Shown here: positions 37,194-46,647 of the stretch, piece by piece
Layout of the letters: each line of letters opens with the position of its first letter
Numbering within the stretch: the stretch's first letter is position 1
Assembly (NCBI RefSeq): GCF_000612505.1
Contig: NZ_CP004078.1
Coordinates: 2,220,001 to 2,284,000 of the forward strand
DNA length: 64,000 nt
Source: Paenibacillus sabinae T27
GTDB lineage: Bacteria; Bacillota; Bacilli; Paenibacillales; Paenibacillaceae
Direction: 5' to 3'
Notes under the pieces: model-generated
The model's database searches: none
What the model was told of the DNA's origin: nothing
Seen by the model: the letters and a program-made list of their open reading frames with translations, nothing else
Translations under genes and position numbers: made by a program

Positions 37194-38240
37194 ATGTCAG
37201 AGAATCAGAAGAAAGCGCTGGAAGAAATGGAGCTTCCCCGCGATTGTACATTTTCACCCGAGGATTGGCGTGTGCTGTCCCAATATTGGTATCCGGTTGC
37301 CATTGCCGATGAAGTGAAGGATAAACCGGTAGCTGTGAAGCTATTGGATGTAAAGCTTGTCGTTTACCGCAGCAATGGGAAGGCGGTTATCGCCCGTGAC
37401 CTCTGTTTTCACCGGGGAGCGCCTTTAAGCATGGGCTGGGTGGAGAACGGGGAAATCGTCTGTCCATACCACGGCTTCCGATATAACTGCGAGGGTAAAT
37501 GTACGGCCGTTCCGGCCCATCCAACCGCCAAAATTTCGCCCAAATTGAAACTGATCGTCTATCCTGCGGTCGAGCGCTATGGCTTGATTTGGACCTGTTT
37601 GTCGTCCACTCCGGAGCAAATCCCGTCCTTCCCTGGATGGGAAGATCCCGATTACCTGAATATCCTTCCTCCCAGCTTTGACATTGCAGGCTCCGCCGGC
37701 CGGCAGATGGAAGGATTCCTGGATGTGTCCCATTTTGCCTATGTGCATACCGCAACCTTCGGCGACCGCAACAACACGGAAGTCCCTCAATACAAGGTGA
37801 GACGGGAAGGGAACGAGCTGGTGGCCGAGTATTGGAGTACGGTCAGCAATTACGGTAAAGGCCAGGAAAATCCCGCACCCGAGGGCTTTCAGTGGCTTCG
37901 CGAATTCCGCGTATATCCGCCGTTTGCCGCTTCCCTTACCGTGTATTTCCCGAACGAGGGAAGGCTGCGGATTTTGAACTGCGCCTCGCCAGTATCGGCC
38001 CGCTATACCCGTTTGTTCTGCCCGATTTCAAGAAACTTTGACAAGAGCGCTCCGGTTGAGGACGCGATCAAGTTTAACCTGCAGGTCTTCCAGGAAGACC
38101 GGGCGATGGTGGAGGCGCAGACACCGGAGGATTTGCCGCTCGATTTGCAGGCCGAAGCTCATATTCCGGCAGACCGCACCTCGATTGCATACCGGCAGCT
38201 TCTTAGCGAACTAGGACTCGGCAGACCTTACACGTCATAG
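37194..38240 (+). CDS. Rieske [2Fe-2S] aromatic ring-hydroxylating oxygenase
   Basis: 348 residues. The Rieske cluster ligands are C71, H73, C90 and H93 (CFHRGAPLS ... CPYHGF). The mononuclear-iron site is indicated by DVSHFAYVH. The size fits PaO/vanillate-demethylase-type single-component oxygenases, which hydroxylate or demethylate using electrons from a ferredoxin and reductase. ATG at 37194 has GAGGTGG upstream; a TTG 14 codons earlier lacks an SD. The next gene encodes a ferredoxin but has its own promoter and terminator. No reductase is adjacent. Confidence 0.88.
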   Translation: MSENQKKALEEMELPRDCTFSPEDWRVLSQYWYPVAIADEVKDKPVAVKLLDVKLVVYRSNGKAVIARDLCFHRGAPLSMGWVENGEIVCPYHGFRYNCEGKCTAVPAHPTAKISPKLKLIVYPAVERYGLIWTCLSSTPEQIPSFPGWEDPDYLNILPPSFDIAGSAGRQMEGFLDVSHFAYVHTATFGDRNNTEVPQYKVRREGNELVAEYWSTVSNYGKGQENPAPEGFQWLREFRVYPPFAASLTVYFPNEGRLRILNCASPVSARYTRLFCPISRNFDKSAPVEDAIKFNLQVFQEDRAMVEAQTPEDLPLDLQAEAHIPADRTSIAYRQLLSELGLGRPYTS

Positions 38241-38272
38241 GCCTTTCCAGGCAATGAATTTAACGAATGAAT

Positions 38273-38324
38273 ACGGACGCTTGGCCAAAGAGGGAACAGC
38301 CCTCGGACGGGCGTCTGTTTTTTA
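38273..38324 (+). terminator. terminator after the Rieske oxygenase
   Basis: ACGGACGC pairs with GCGTCTGT around an AGGG/CCCT inner stem, then TTTTTT. Confidence 0.8.
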
Positions 38325-38506
38325 TGGGAACGATCTTGTTGAAAATCGAAAGTTCATGTTAAGTAAAGTCACGCATGAATGTGAAACACGATGAAAAATC
38401 GTTGTAAATTCCTTTCTCTATTTAAATAATATAAATTAAGTCACATCCTTATGGGAAATTCTGCTTTTATAATATGAGTTATCTATCAATAGAGGAGTGG
38501 GATTTC

Positions 38507-38740
38507 ATGAGTAAATACGTATTGGTTAAAAAGGATTCTTGCATCGCCTGCGGAAGCTGCGGTTCCTCGGCTCCGGAAATTTTCGATTTCGACGATGACG
38601 GTCTGGCTGAAGTAATCTACGAGGGCGATAACAACAAGGGCGTAACGCTCATCCCGAGCGATCTGCTGGAAGAACTGGGCGATGCGGTTGACAGCTGTCC
38701 GACGAGCTGTATCAAGACGGCTAAAGCTCCGTTTGCATAA
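38507..38740 (+). CDS. fer: [4Fe-4S] ferredoxin, Bacillus Fer type
   Basis: 77 residues, very acidic. The cluster ligands are CIACGSC at residues 10-16 plus a distal CP near the C-terminus (DSCPTSCIK); the second cluster motif is missing, as in single-cluster Bacillus ferredoxins. An electron carrier in the cytoplasm, perhaps to the adjacent Rieske oxygenase. ATG at 38507 with GAGGAG upstream; a longer in-frame start 11 codons earlier lacks an SD. Confidence 0.92.
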   Translation: MSKYVLVKKDSCIACGSCGSSAPEIFDFDDDGLAEVIYEGDNNKGVTLIPSDLLEELGDAVDSCPTSCIKTAKAPFA

Positions 38741-38775
38741 GCTGGGCTTTTATACAGGTTTTGATATTATTAATA

Positions 38776-38824
38776 GAAACGGCTGCTTTCATCTTTAAGA
38801 GGATGGGCAGCCGTTTCTTTTTGC
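38776..38824 (+). terminator. terminator after fer
   Basis: GAAACGGCTGC pairs with GCAGCCGTTTC, followed by TTTTT. Confidence 0.9.
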
Positions 38825-38937
38825 GTTCGCACAAGGTTTGACATCTTCGGTTTGAATCGAGGGCTCCTATTATGTATGTGTCATTCCGTCTTGGGAGCCC
38901 CTAAGAACCGTTTCAGCCCAATCTTCATTTTTAAAAA

Positions 38938-39011
38938 TTTTAACGCTTTCATTGACAACCTGTATATACAGGTTTAATATAGGGACATAAACAAGAGCCT
39001 GTATATACAGG
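38938..39011 (+). promoter_or_regulatory. treA promoter with two TreR operators and possible cre
   Basis: TTGACA (38952-38957), a 17-bp spacer and TAATAT (38975-38980) make a sigma-A promoter. The perfect palindrome AACCTGTATATACAGGTT (38957-38974) fills the spacer. A second operator, CCTGTATATACAGG (38998-39011), lies 39 bp downstream. Both resemble the TreR site TTGTATATACAA. TTTTAACGCTTTCA (38938-38951) is a two-mismatch cre candidate for CcpA. Confidence 0.85.
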
Positions 39012-39110
39012 ATGTTAAGAGGATTAGCACAGATAGATGAAATATTTAAGGAAGCGCTACAATGAATGGTTATAGAAAATTGGAAAAATTCCGTGGGAGG
39101 GGATCATGCC

Positions 39111-40811
39111 GTGAGTGCAGGAACCAAACAGGAGTGGTGGCGCCGCTCTACCGTCTACCAGGTTTACCCGAAGAGCTTTAAGGATACGACAGGCAGCGGA
39201 CAGGGCGATATCCGGGGGCTGCTGGAGAAGCTGGATTATTTAAAAGATCTTGGCATCGACATTATTTGGCTGCAGCCAGTGTATGTTTCGCCGCAAAATG
39301 ATAACGGTTACGACGTAGCCGATTATTGCGAGATCGATCCGCAGTTCGGCACGATGGCTGATTTCGACGAGCTTTCGGCCGAAGTCCGGCGCAGAGGGAT
39401 GCGACTGATGCTCGACATCGTTGTCAACCATTCCTCGACGGAGCACAGATGGTTTCAAGAAGCCAAGAAATCCAAAGATAATCCGTACCGCGATTATTAT
39501 ATTTGGAGAGATCCGAAGCCGGACGGAAGCCCCCCTAACAACTGGCAGTCCAAATTCGGCGGCTCAGCCTGGCAGTATGATGAAGGAACGGGACAGTATT
39601 TTCTTACGCTGTTCGACAAGACGCAGGCCGATCTCAACTGGGAGAATCCAAAGGTCAGGGAAGAAGTTTACCAGCTGATGAGCTTCTGGGCGAACAAGGG
39701 TGTAAGCGGCTTCCGGATGGATGTCATCAACCTGATCTCCAAGGACCAGCGCTTCCCGGACGATGATGGCAGCGTTCCTCCCGGAGACGGAAGAAAGTTC
39801 TACACGGACGGCCCAAGGGTCCACGAATATCTGAAGGAAATGAACCGGAGAGTGTTCGGTCCCGATACCGTAACGGTTGGCGAAATGTCCTCAACGACGA
39901 TGGAGCACTGTATCCGCTACTCCAATCCGGAGGAACGGGAGTTCTCGATGACCTTCAACTTCCATCACCTGAAGGTCGATTATCCGGGCGGACGGAAATG
40001 GGAGCTAATGCCTTACGATTTCGAGCAGCTGAAAGCGCTGCTTTCAGATTGGCAGGTCGGCATGCAGCAGGGGGGCGGATGGAACGCCCTGTTCCTGAAC
40101 AACCACGATCAGCCGCGGGCATTGTCAAGGTTCGCCGATGACGGCAAGTACCGGACGGAAAGCGCGAAGATGCTGGCGACGACGCTGCACGGTCTTCAGG
40201 GAACGCCTTACGTGTTCCAGGGTGAAGAAATTGGAATGCCGAATCCGCACTGGAACGACATCAGTGAATTGCGGGACATCGAGTCCCGGAACATGTACGT
40301 TATTTTGCAGGAACTCGGAAAGACCCCGGAAGAGGCGCTGAATATTATCCGCGAACGGTCGCGTGACAACTCACGTACGCCGATGCAGTGGGATGACAGT
40401 CCCGAGGCGGGCTTTACAACCGGAACGCCGTGGATTAAGGTGGATGAGCGTTACCGCGAGATTAATGTCAAGAACCAGCTTAGTGATCCGGATTCCGTAT
40501 ACAGCCATTATAAGAAGCTGATTGCGCTGCGCAAGGAATTGGACATCCTGACCGATGGACGGTACGAGCGTCTGGACGAAGGGCATCCGCAGGTGTTCGC
40601 TTATGCAAGGATCAGCGGCGAGGAGATCTTAGCGGTTGTTTCCAACTTCAGCGGCAAAGACGCGGTCTTTGAATTCCCTGAAGCCTTTGCGGCAAAGCTT
40701 AGAGAAAGCGGAGAGCCGGAACTGCTGGCCGGCAACACGAATGAGACGCCGGAGTTGAAAGCTCGGCTGGAGCTGAGCCCTTACGCCTCCTATATGTGGA
40801 TTATCCGATAA
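39111..40811 (+). CDS. treA: trehalose-6-phosphate hydrolase (GH13)
   Basis: 566 residues. Hydrolyses trehalose 6-phosphate to glucose and glucose 6-phosphate. GH13 conserved regions appear in order: DIVVNHSS, GFRMDVINLI (catalytic Asp), a VGEMSSTT region with the catalytic Glu, and NNHDQPRALSRF. On sequence alone it could be an oligo-1,6-glucosidase; the adjacent trehalose PTS permease and TreR decide. I chose GTG 39111 because GGGAGGGG lies about 10 nt upstream; a longer in-frame start at 39066 adds 15 residues without an SD. Confidence 0.93.
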   Translation: MSAGTKQEWWRRSTVYQVYPKSFKDTTGSGQGDIRGLLEKLDYLKDLGIDIIWLQPVYVSPQNDNGYDVADYCEIDPQFGTMADFDELSAEVRRRGMRLMLDIVVNHSSTEHRWFQEAKKSKDNPYRDYYIWRDPKPDGSPPNNWQSKFGGSAWQYDEGTGQYFLTLFDKTQADLNWENPKVREEVYQLMSFWANKGVSGFRMDVINLISKDQRFPDDDGSVPPGDGRKFYTDGPRVHEYLKEMNRRVFGPDTVTVGEMSSTTMEHCIRYSNPEEREFSMTFNFHHLKVDYPGGRKWELMPYDFEQLKALLSDWQVGMQQGGGWNALFLNNHDQPRALSRFADDGKYRTESAKMLATTLHGLQGTPYVFQGEEIGMPNPHWNDISELRDIESRNMYVILQELGKTPEEALNIIRERSRDNSRTPMQWDDSPEAGFTTGTPWIKVDERYREINVKNQLSDPDSVYSHYKKLIALRKELDILTDGRYERLDEGHPQVFAYARISGEEILAVVSNFSGKDAVFEFPEAFAAKLRESGEPELLAGNTNETPELKARLELSPYASYMWIIR

Positions 40812-40849
40812 ATCCGTTTAAGTTATAGTTCAGAAGGGAGCGAGAATGA

Positions 40850-42868
40850 ATGGCTATTGATAGAGCAAACGTAGAGAAGATCATCAAGGCGGTCGGCGGT
40901 GCGGATAACATCGAAGCCGCTACGCATTGTGTCACGAGGTTGAGATTTTCCCTGGCGGACGAGAAGAAGGTCGATCATAAGCTGTTGGAGCAAAATGACT
41001 TGGTGAAGGGACATTTCTCTTCCCAGGGACAGTTCCAGGTTGTCATCGGCCCCGGCCTTGTGGACAAGGTCTATGATGAAATGATCGCCATTACCGGAGG
41101 GTCGCGCTCCTCCAAGGATGACGTCAAGAAGGCGGCGGCCAAAAAACAAAACCCGCTTCAGCAGGCGATCAAGACGCTGGCGGATATCTTCATTCCAATC
41201 CTTCCGGCCATCGTTACCGCGGGTCTGCTGCTCGGCATCAATAATATTCTGACGGGTCCCGGCATCTTCTTCGAAGGGCGGTCCCTGGTGCAGGAGTACC
41301 CGGCATGGACGGACTTCGCCGGCATTATCAACCTGATCGCCAATACCGCATTCACCTTCCTGCCCGCGCTTATCGGCTGGTCCGCAGCGACCCGTTTCGG
41401 CGGCAGTCCGCTGCTTGGTATCGTACTCGGCCTGATTCTCGTGCATCCCGATCTGCTCAATGCTTGGGCCTACGCTCAGGCTGCGCAGGAAGGCAAGATT
41501 CCGCATTGGAATCTGTTCGGCTGGCAGTTTGAAAAAATCGGCTACCAGGGGCAGGTGCTTCCGGTTCTTGTATCGGCCTACCTTCTTGCCCGGGTCGAGA
41601 GATTCCTGAACAAGAAGGTGCATGACTCTATCAAGCTGCTCGTTGTCGCTCCGGTGGCTCTGCTCGTAACGGGCTTCCTGGCCTTTACCATCATCGGACC
41701 GGTCACTTTTGCAATTGGAAACGCGATCACGAACGGATTGGTGCATGTGTTCAATACGCTGCCGGCTCTTGGCGGCATTCTGTACGGCGGAATTTACGCG
41801 CTGCTCGTCGTAACCGGCATGCATCACACATTTCTGGCCGTTGACGTGCAGCTTATCGGCAGCAAGGGAGGAACCTTCCTGTGGCCGATGCTGGCGCTCT
41901 CCAATATCGCTCAAGGCTCGGCGGCGCTCGCTATGCTGCTAGTATTCCGCGAGCAGAAATCGAAAGGCCTTGCCGTTACTTCTTCCGTCTCCGCATTTCT
42001 CGGAGTAACCGAGCCAGCCATATTCGGGGTCAATATCCGCTATAAGTATCCGTTCATCTTCGGGATGATCGGCTCCGCGATCGGCGGACTGGTGCTGACG
42101 ATCAATCACGTTCTGGCATCGTCGATCGGCGTCGGCGGCATCCCCGGCTTCCTGTCCATTTATCCGAACCAGTGGGGCGTCTTCTTCGTCGGCATGGCCA
42201 TCGTCCTTGTCGTTCCGTTCCTGCTGACGGCGGTTTATGGCAAAGTAGCCTCCCGAAAGGCGGGTCCGGCCGATACGAACAACGAATCCGCGCCGGTTCA
42301 AGCCTCCTCCGGGACTGCAGCAACGAACGAGACGGCCGCCACAGCAGCCGTTTCTGAAGCGGCTCCGGTTGTCCCTGCAGGAAAAGCCGTTAACGTGCTG
42401 GACATTCAAGCTCCGCTTGCCGGGGTAGTCGTTCCGCTGGAGAACGTGCCCGATCCAGCCTTCGCCGAACGGCAGATGGGCCAGGGCATTGCTATCGAGC
42501 CTTCGGATGGAAAGGTTGTCGCTCCGTTCGACGCCAAGGTGGTGCATATTATCAAGAGCAAGCACGCCATCATTCTGGAGCATGCCACCGGCGTCCAGGT
42601 GCTGATTCATATCGGCATCAACACGGTGTCGCTGAAGGGAGCACCTTTCACGCTGCATGTCGGCATCGGCGATGAAGTGAAGGCTGGCCAGCTGCTGATC
42701 GAGTTCGACAGAGAGGCCATTCTTCAGGCAAGACTGCCGGTTATTACACCGATCATTATTCCAGACGGGCAGCCTATTGTTGGGCGGGTAACCGAAGAGC
42801 CTGCGGGAGCGAAGGTTGCCGGCCGCGATATCGTGCTGAAGATCCAACTGTCTCCCCAAGGAATCTAA
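40850..42868 (+). CDS. treP: trehalose-specific PTS enzyme II (BCA fusion)
   Basis: 672 residues. Order B-C-A: the EIIB phospho-Cys is in ATHCVTRLRF (about residue 26), the EIIC membrane domain spans about 100-465, a Pro/Ala/Thr linker about 470-510, and a glucose-type EIIA domain to the end with its phospho-His in LIHIGINTV. It takes up trehalose as the 6-phosphate for treA. Bacillus subtilis TreP lacks its own IIA domain, so the fused IIA here makes it self-contained. Confidence 0.93.
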   Translation: MAIDRANVEKIIKAVGGADNIEAATHCVTRLRFSLADEKKVDHKLLEQNDLVKGHFSSQGQFQVVIGPGLVDKVYDEMIAITGGSRSSKDDVKKAAAKKQNPLQQAIKTLADIFIPILPAIVTAGLLLGINNILTGPGIFFEGRSLVQEYPAWTDFAGIINLIANTAFTFLPALIGWSAATRFGGSPLLGIVLGLILVHPDLLNAWAYAQAAQEGKIPHWNLFGWQFEKIGYQGQVLPVLVSAYLLARVERFLNKKVHDSIKLLVVAPVALLVTGFLAFTIIGPVTFAIGNAITNGLVHVFNTLPALGGILYGGIYALLVVTGMHHTFLAVDVQLIGSKGGTFLWPMLALSNIAQGSAALAMLLVFREQKSKGLAVTSSVSAFLGVTEPAIFGVNIRYKYPFIFGMIGSAIGGLVLTINHVLASSIGVGGIPGFLSIYPNQWGVFFVGMAIVLVVPFLLTAVYGKVASRKAGPADTNNESAPVQASSGTAATNETAATAAVSEAAPVVPAGKAVNVLDIQAPLAGVVVPLENVPDPAFAERQMGQGIAIEPSDGKVVAPFDAKVVHIIKSKHAIILEHATGVQVLIHIGINTVSLKGAPFTLHVGIGDEVKAGQLLIEFDREAILQARLPVITPIIIPDGQPIVGRVTEEPAGAKVAGRDIVLKIQLSPQGI

Positions 42869-42896
42869 CATCTGAACCGGTCTTGGTATAAAAACA

Positions 42897-42934
42897 AAAG
42901 AAGCGCAGTCCAGGGGGCTGTGCTTCTTCTTATC
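42897..42934 (+). terminator. terminator between treP and treR
   Basis: AAAGAAGCGCAGTCC pairs with GGGCTGTGCTTCTTC-type sequence, then TTAT. treR may be expressed at a lower level or from its own start. Confidence 0.75.
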
Positions 42935-42969
42935 TTCGGGTTATGCTATAGACAGGATGGTGATAACCG

Positions 42970-43686
42970 GTGAACGCCAATATTTATTGGATTATTTATA
43001 ACGATTACGCGGAGAAAATTCAGAACGGCGACATCCCTGCAGGAGCCAAAATCCCGTCGGAGAGCGAGCTCGCGGAGAGCTACGGAACCTCAAGAGAAAC
43101 GGTGCGCAAGGCACTGGGTCTGCTGTCGCAGAACGGATATATCCACAAAGTGAAAGGCAAGGGGTCGTTTGTCCTCGATTTGGGCAAGATGAAATTCCCC
43201 GTCACGGGCCTGATCAGCTTTAAGGAAATGTCGGAGAAAATGGGCCGGAAATCCAGGACGCTTGTCTATAAGACGGAACTTGTTCCCGCGTCGCGGACCA
43301 TTGCCGCGCATCTGGATCTCAATGAGGGAACGACGGTATGGGAAGTGATCCGGTCCCGCGAGATTGAAGAGGAGCGGGTCATTCTGGACAAGGATTATTT
43401 TGTGCCGGAAAGGGTAGGGACGCTGACTCCGGAAATCGCCGCAAGGTCGATCTACGATTATTTGGAGAATACGTTGAATTTATCGATCAGCTACGCCAAA
43501 AAAGAGATCTCGGCCGAGCCGGCGACGCCCGAAGACCGGGCGCTGCTCGACCTGAAAAATCTCTCCCATGTCGTTGTCGTCCGGGGCTACGTCTATCTGG
43601 AAGATACGACGCTGTTTCAGTATACCGAGTCGCGGCACAGACTCGACAAATTCCAGTTTGTCGACTTTGCCCGCAGGGCGCATTAA
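42970..43686 (+). CDS. treR: GntR-family trehalose operon repressor
   Basis: 238 residues: a GntR winged helix (IPAGAKIPSESELAESYGTS, then RKALGLLSQNGYIHKVKGKG) and a UTRA effector domain that would bind trehalose 6-phosphate. It probably acts at the two TGTATATACA palindromes before treA. GTG start. Its stop codon overlaps the stop of the convergent ABC gene (TTAA, 43683-43686), with no terminator between. Confidence 0.92.
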   Translation: MNANIYWIIYNDYAEKIQNGDIPAGAKIPSESELAESYGTSRETVRKALGLLSQNGYIHKVKGKGSFVLDLGKMKFPVTGLISFKEMSEKMGRKSRTLVYKTELVPASRTIAAHLDLNEGTTVWEVIRSREIEEERVILDKDYFVPERVGTLTPEIAARSIYDYLENTLNLSISYAKKEISAEPATPEDRALLDLKNLSHVVVVRGYVYLEDTTLFQYTESRHRLDKFQFVDFARRAH

Positions 43687-45491
43687 GTGACTTTTTTCCC
43701 AAACTGTTTATCGTATAAGTCCTTGTAAACTCCGTTTCTCTCCAGCAGCTGCTGATGCTTGCCTTCCTCGGCAACCCGGCCATCCTGGATAACAAGGATG
43801 TTGTCGGCGGACATAATCGTCGACAGGCGGTGGGCGATGACGAGGCTGGTCTTATCCTTAAGCAGAACATTCATCGCCTGCTGTACATAAAATTCCGAGA
43901 CGGTGTCAAGGGATGAGGTCGCTTCGTCCATGATGATGATCGACGGATTCTTCAGCAGCACCCTTGCGATGGACAGGCGCTGTTTTTCTCCGCCTGACAG
44001 CTTGATTCCCCGGTTCCCTACAACCGTGTCGTAGCCGTCCGGCAGCTTCATGATAAAATCATGAATATAAGCGGCCTGGCAGGCCTGGGTGATCTCTTCA
44101 TCGGTCGCTTCCTCGTTCGCATACAGCAGATTTTCGCGGATCGTTCCGTTGAACAGGTAAGTATCCTGGGTAACCAGGCCGATGCTGGAACGCAGCGACT
44201 TCAACGTTATTGAAGCGATGTCTGCGCCGCCTATGCGGATGCTGCCCGAATCGGCATTATACAGCCGGGGGATGAGGTTCGTGATCGTCGTTTTTCCCGC
44301 TCCGCTCGGACCGACGAGGGCGGTCAGCGTGCCCGGCTCGGCCTTGAAGGAAATGTCCCGCAGCGCCGGCTTATCCGGCTGATAAGCGAAGCTGACATTC
44401 CGGAATTCGATGGCGCTTCCTGCGCCATTCAGAGAATCGGCTCCCGGAGCGTCGACAATCTGCGGCTCCATGTCGAAGTAATCGAAGATGCGCTCGAACA
44501 GGGCGACCGACCGTTTGATGTCCACATACAAATTCGTAAGCTGTCCCACGGGAGAGTACAATCTGCCGAGCAAGGACACAAAGGCGATAATGGCGCCGAT
44601 GGTGATCTCTCCCCGAATGAACAAATAGCCGCCGCAAAGGTAAATCAGCATGGGCCCGATGGACGCGAAGGTGTTCACCAGCATCATAAACCAGCGCCCG
44701 GCCATCGATTCCCTGATTTGCAGTCGCGTCGTCTCCGCGCTGACCGCTTTGAAGCGGTCCCGTTCCTGATCCTCCTTCGTAAACAGCTTCATCAGCATAT
44801 AGCCGCTCAGGCTGAGCGTTTCCTCGATGATGTGGTTTTGCTCGGAGATTTTCTCCTGCGTTTCTTTCGCCAGCTTCCAGCGGAGACTGCCCATTTTGCG
44901 GGTAGGCGCGACAAACAGGGGCACAACGAATACACTTACCAAGGCCAGCTTCCAGTTCATCCAGAACAGTGTTCCCGCCGTCGTAATCAGCATCAGCAGA
45001 TTGCTGGCAAAATTCACGATCGTTCCGTTGAACACCCCTTGAATCCCCGAAATATCGCTGGTCATCCGCGTAATAACCTCTCCCTGCTTTACATTGGAGA
45101 AGAACTGCAGCGGCATGCCTTGAAGGTGCCGGTACATCTGATTTTTCATATCAAAGATAATATTTTGCGATATAAAAGCATTCAAATAGCTCTGGAGCAC
45201 CCCCAGCAAGCCTGAAGCAACCGTCGCAGCAAGAGAGCCTGCAACCAGAAGAGCGAGCAGGCGCAAGTCTTTGCCTGGAAGCGCGTGGTCGACGATCTGC
45301 TGAATGAGCAGAGGCGGCAGCAAGCCTAGAACGGAGGTGGCAGCCAGAATGACCAGTACCACGAGAGTCTGCTTCCAATAGGGAAGAAAATAGCGGGAAA
45401 TCCGCAGCAGCATCTCTTTGGAGAGGTCGGGCTTTTCCTGTGAGTCATCGAATTTCATTCTTCCGAGCGTGTATCCGCCATATCTTGACAT
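43683..45491 (-). CDS. ABC exporter (homodimeric multidrug type)
   Basis: 602 residues from the chosen ATG. Six-helix exporter domain (about 30-330), then ATPase with Walker A GPSGAGKT, signature LSGGEKQR, Walker B SIIIMDEATSSLD and H-loop AHRLST. Self-contained half-transporter of the MsbA/LmrA type. It lies 29 nt downstream of a MarR regulator gene on the same strand, a common drug-responsive arrangement. Substrate unknown. Confidence 0.92.
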   Translation of the reverse strand: MSRYGGYTLGRMKFDDSQEKPDLSKEMLLRISRYFLPYWKQTLVVLVILAATSVLGLLPPLLIQQIVDHALPGKDLRLLALLVAGSLAATVASGLLGVLQSYLNAFISQNIIFDMKNQMYRHLQGMPLQFFSNVKQGEVITRMTSDISGIQGVFNGTIVNFASNLLMLITTAGTLFWMNWKLALVSVFVVPLFVAPTRKMGSLRWKLAKETQEKISEQNHIIEETLSLSGYMLMKLFTKEDQERDRFKAVSAETTRLQIRESMAGRWFMMLVNTFASIGPMLIYLCGGYLFIRGEITIGAIIAFVSLLGRLYSPVGQLTNLYVDIKRSVALFERIFDYFDMEPQIVDAPGADSLNGAGSAIEFRNVSFAYQPDKPALRDISFKAEPGTLTALVGPSGAGKTTITNLIPRLYNADSGSIRIGGADIASITLKSLRSSIGLVTQDTYLFNGTIRENLLYANEEATDEEITQACQAAYIHDFIMKLPDGYDTVVGNRGIKLSGGEKQRLSIARVLLKNPSIIIMDEATSSLDTVSEFYVQQAMNVLLKDKTSLVIAHRLSTIMSADNILVIQDGRVAEEGKHQQLLERNGVYKDLYDKQFGKKVT

Positions 45492-45520
45492 ACCCAAATC
45501 ACCAACTTTTTTTGATAGAG

Positions 45521-45952
45521 TTACAGCTTATCCAGCAGCCGTTGATGCATGTCCAGCAGGGTTCCGATTTCTTCGGCCGAGAACTGCCCCAAAGCTTGTT
45601 CAAGCGCCAGACGCGATTGATCTTCCCTGTCGAAGCGTTCGCTCAGCTCTTCACCTGCTGGGGTAAGGCGGAGCAGCGTTTCTCTGCGGTCCTGCCGGGA
45701 GGTTTCGCGCACGGCCAGCTCTTTTTCAACGAGGGCGTCAATGTGCAGGCTGACCCTGCTCTTCGGGACGCGAAGCCGCTCGGTTACTTCTTTCTGGGTA
45801 AGTCCGGGAATGTGCCGGATCAACCGGAGAATGTCGAGCTGGTGGACCGTAAGTCCGGCTTCGGCGGCGCTTTGGTGGGCAAGCCTCTTGAGCTGTCTGG
45901 CAACGGAAAAAAATGAATGGTAAACCTCTGCGGTATGACGGGGATCGTGCAT
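45521..45952 (-). CDS. MarR-family transcriptional regulator
   Basis: 143 residues with the winged helix ILRLIRHIPGLTQKEVTERL-RVPKSRVSLHIDALVEKEL and the wing SRQDRRETLLRLT. I chose the ATG of MHDPRHT because GAGGAG precedes it; longer in-frame starts run into the promoter palindrome. It probably represses itself and the ABC exporter gene behind it. Confidence 0.9.
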   Translation of the reverse strand: MHDPRHTAEVYHSFFSVARQLKRLAHQSAAEAGLTVHQLDILRLIRHIPGLTQKEVTERLRVPKSRVSLHIDALVEKELAVRETSRQDRRETLLRLTPAGEELSERFDREDQSRLALEQALGQFSAEEIGTLLDMHQRLLDKL

Positions 45953-45968
45953 TGGGGTACGCTCCTCA

Positions 45969-46005
45969 TTAGTTATCATAGTAAACAGTTTATAATAAAA
46001 ACTAA
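45969..46005. promoter_or_regulatory. inverted repeat over the marR/ABC promoter
   Basis: TTAGTT (45969-45974) and AACTAA (46000-46005) flank an AT-rich dyad (GTAAACAGTTTATAAT). On the minus strand a TTGCAT/TATAAA-like promoter overlaps. Likely MarR operator. Confidence 0.5.
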
Positions 46006-46172
46006 CTGAATGCAAAATAAGAAGGGGCGAGAAGAGGCTGCCGCTTACCATAAAATAGATGTTGATTATTTCCATAATAGGAACTTAAAATAGGTATCGT
46101 TCGAACTGGCCGGTCGCTTACTGTCAGTCCTCAAGTAAAACGATAATAAACTCTTTTCCGGGAGGATATTAA

Positions 46173-46511
46173 ATGAAGAAGGCAATGATTGTATCTATTA
46201 TAATTTTTGTTATCCTGTCTATTATCCTGATTTCGATTCCAAGACAAAATCCAGGTACTTATGTCTCTCGTCTTTGGCAAAACGGCAGTGACTGGGGAAA
46301 CGTGAAGGTTCTCGATGTGCAGCACTTATCCGGTTATTCCGTTGTACATATCCAATATGAAGCGAAAAATCGGTTTCAGCCGCCTGTAAGGTGGGTTGTC
46401 AAAGATCGAACAAAGTTGAAAGTTATGCCGCCGGGGAATTCATTTTCGCAATGGGAGGGGTATGTCTATCTTGTAAAGCAAGGACTATACTCGTGGCGAG
46501 TTATTCAATGA
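46173..46511 (+). CDS. small membrane-anchored protein, unknown
   Basis: 112 residues. One N-terminal transmembrane helix (about 4-23), then a soluble basic domain rich in Trp and aromatic residues that probably lies outside the membrane. GGGAGGATATTAA precedes the ATG. No family recognised. It stands alone. Confidence 0.7.
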   Translation: MKKAMIVSIIIFVILSIILISIPRQNPGTYVSRLWQNGSDWGNVKVLDVQHLSGYSVVHIQYEAKNRFQPPVRWVVKDRTKLKVMPPGNSFSQWEGYVYLVKQGLYSWRVIQ

Positions 46512-46647
46512 CGAGATTTACCCTCATATTTTCTACATATTTTAGCGTTAAAATAAAGTTAAACAAGGGCGCTCATCCCATCTTGGGAAGTACGCTCCGC
46601 CGCTCTCTAACCAGAAATCCGGCTTACAGAAAAAGGAGGCAATACAA

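Noticed and set aside
40823..41914. 363-codon minus-strand frame opposite treP
   Set aside because: Antisense to a certain PTS gene, with no SD and no domain.
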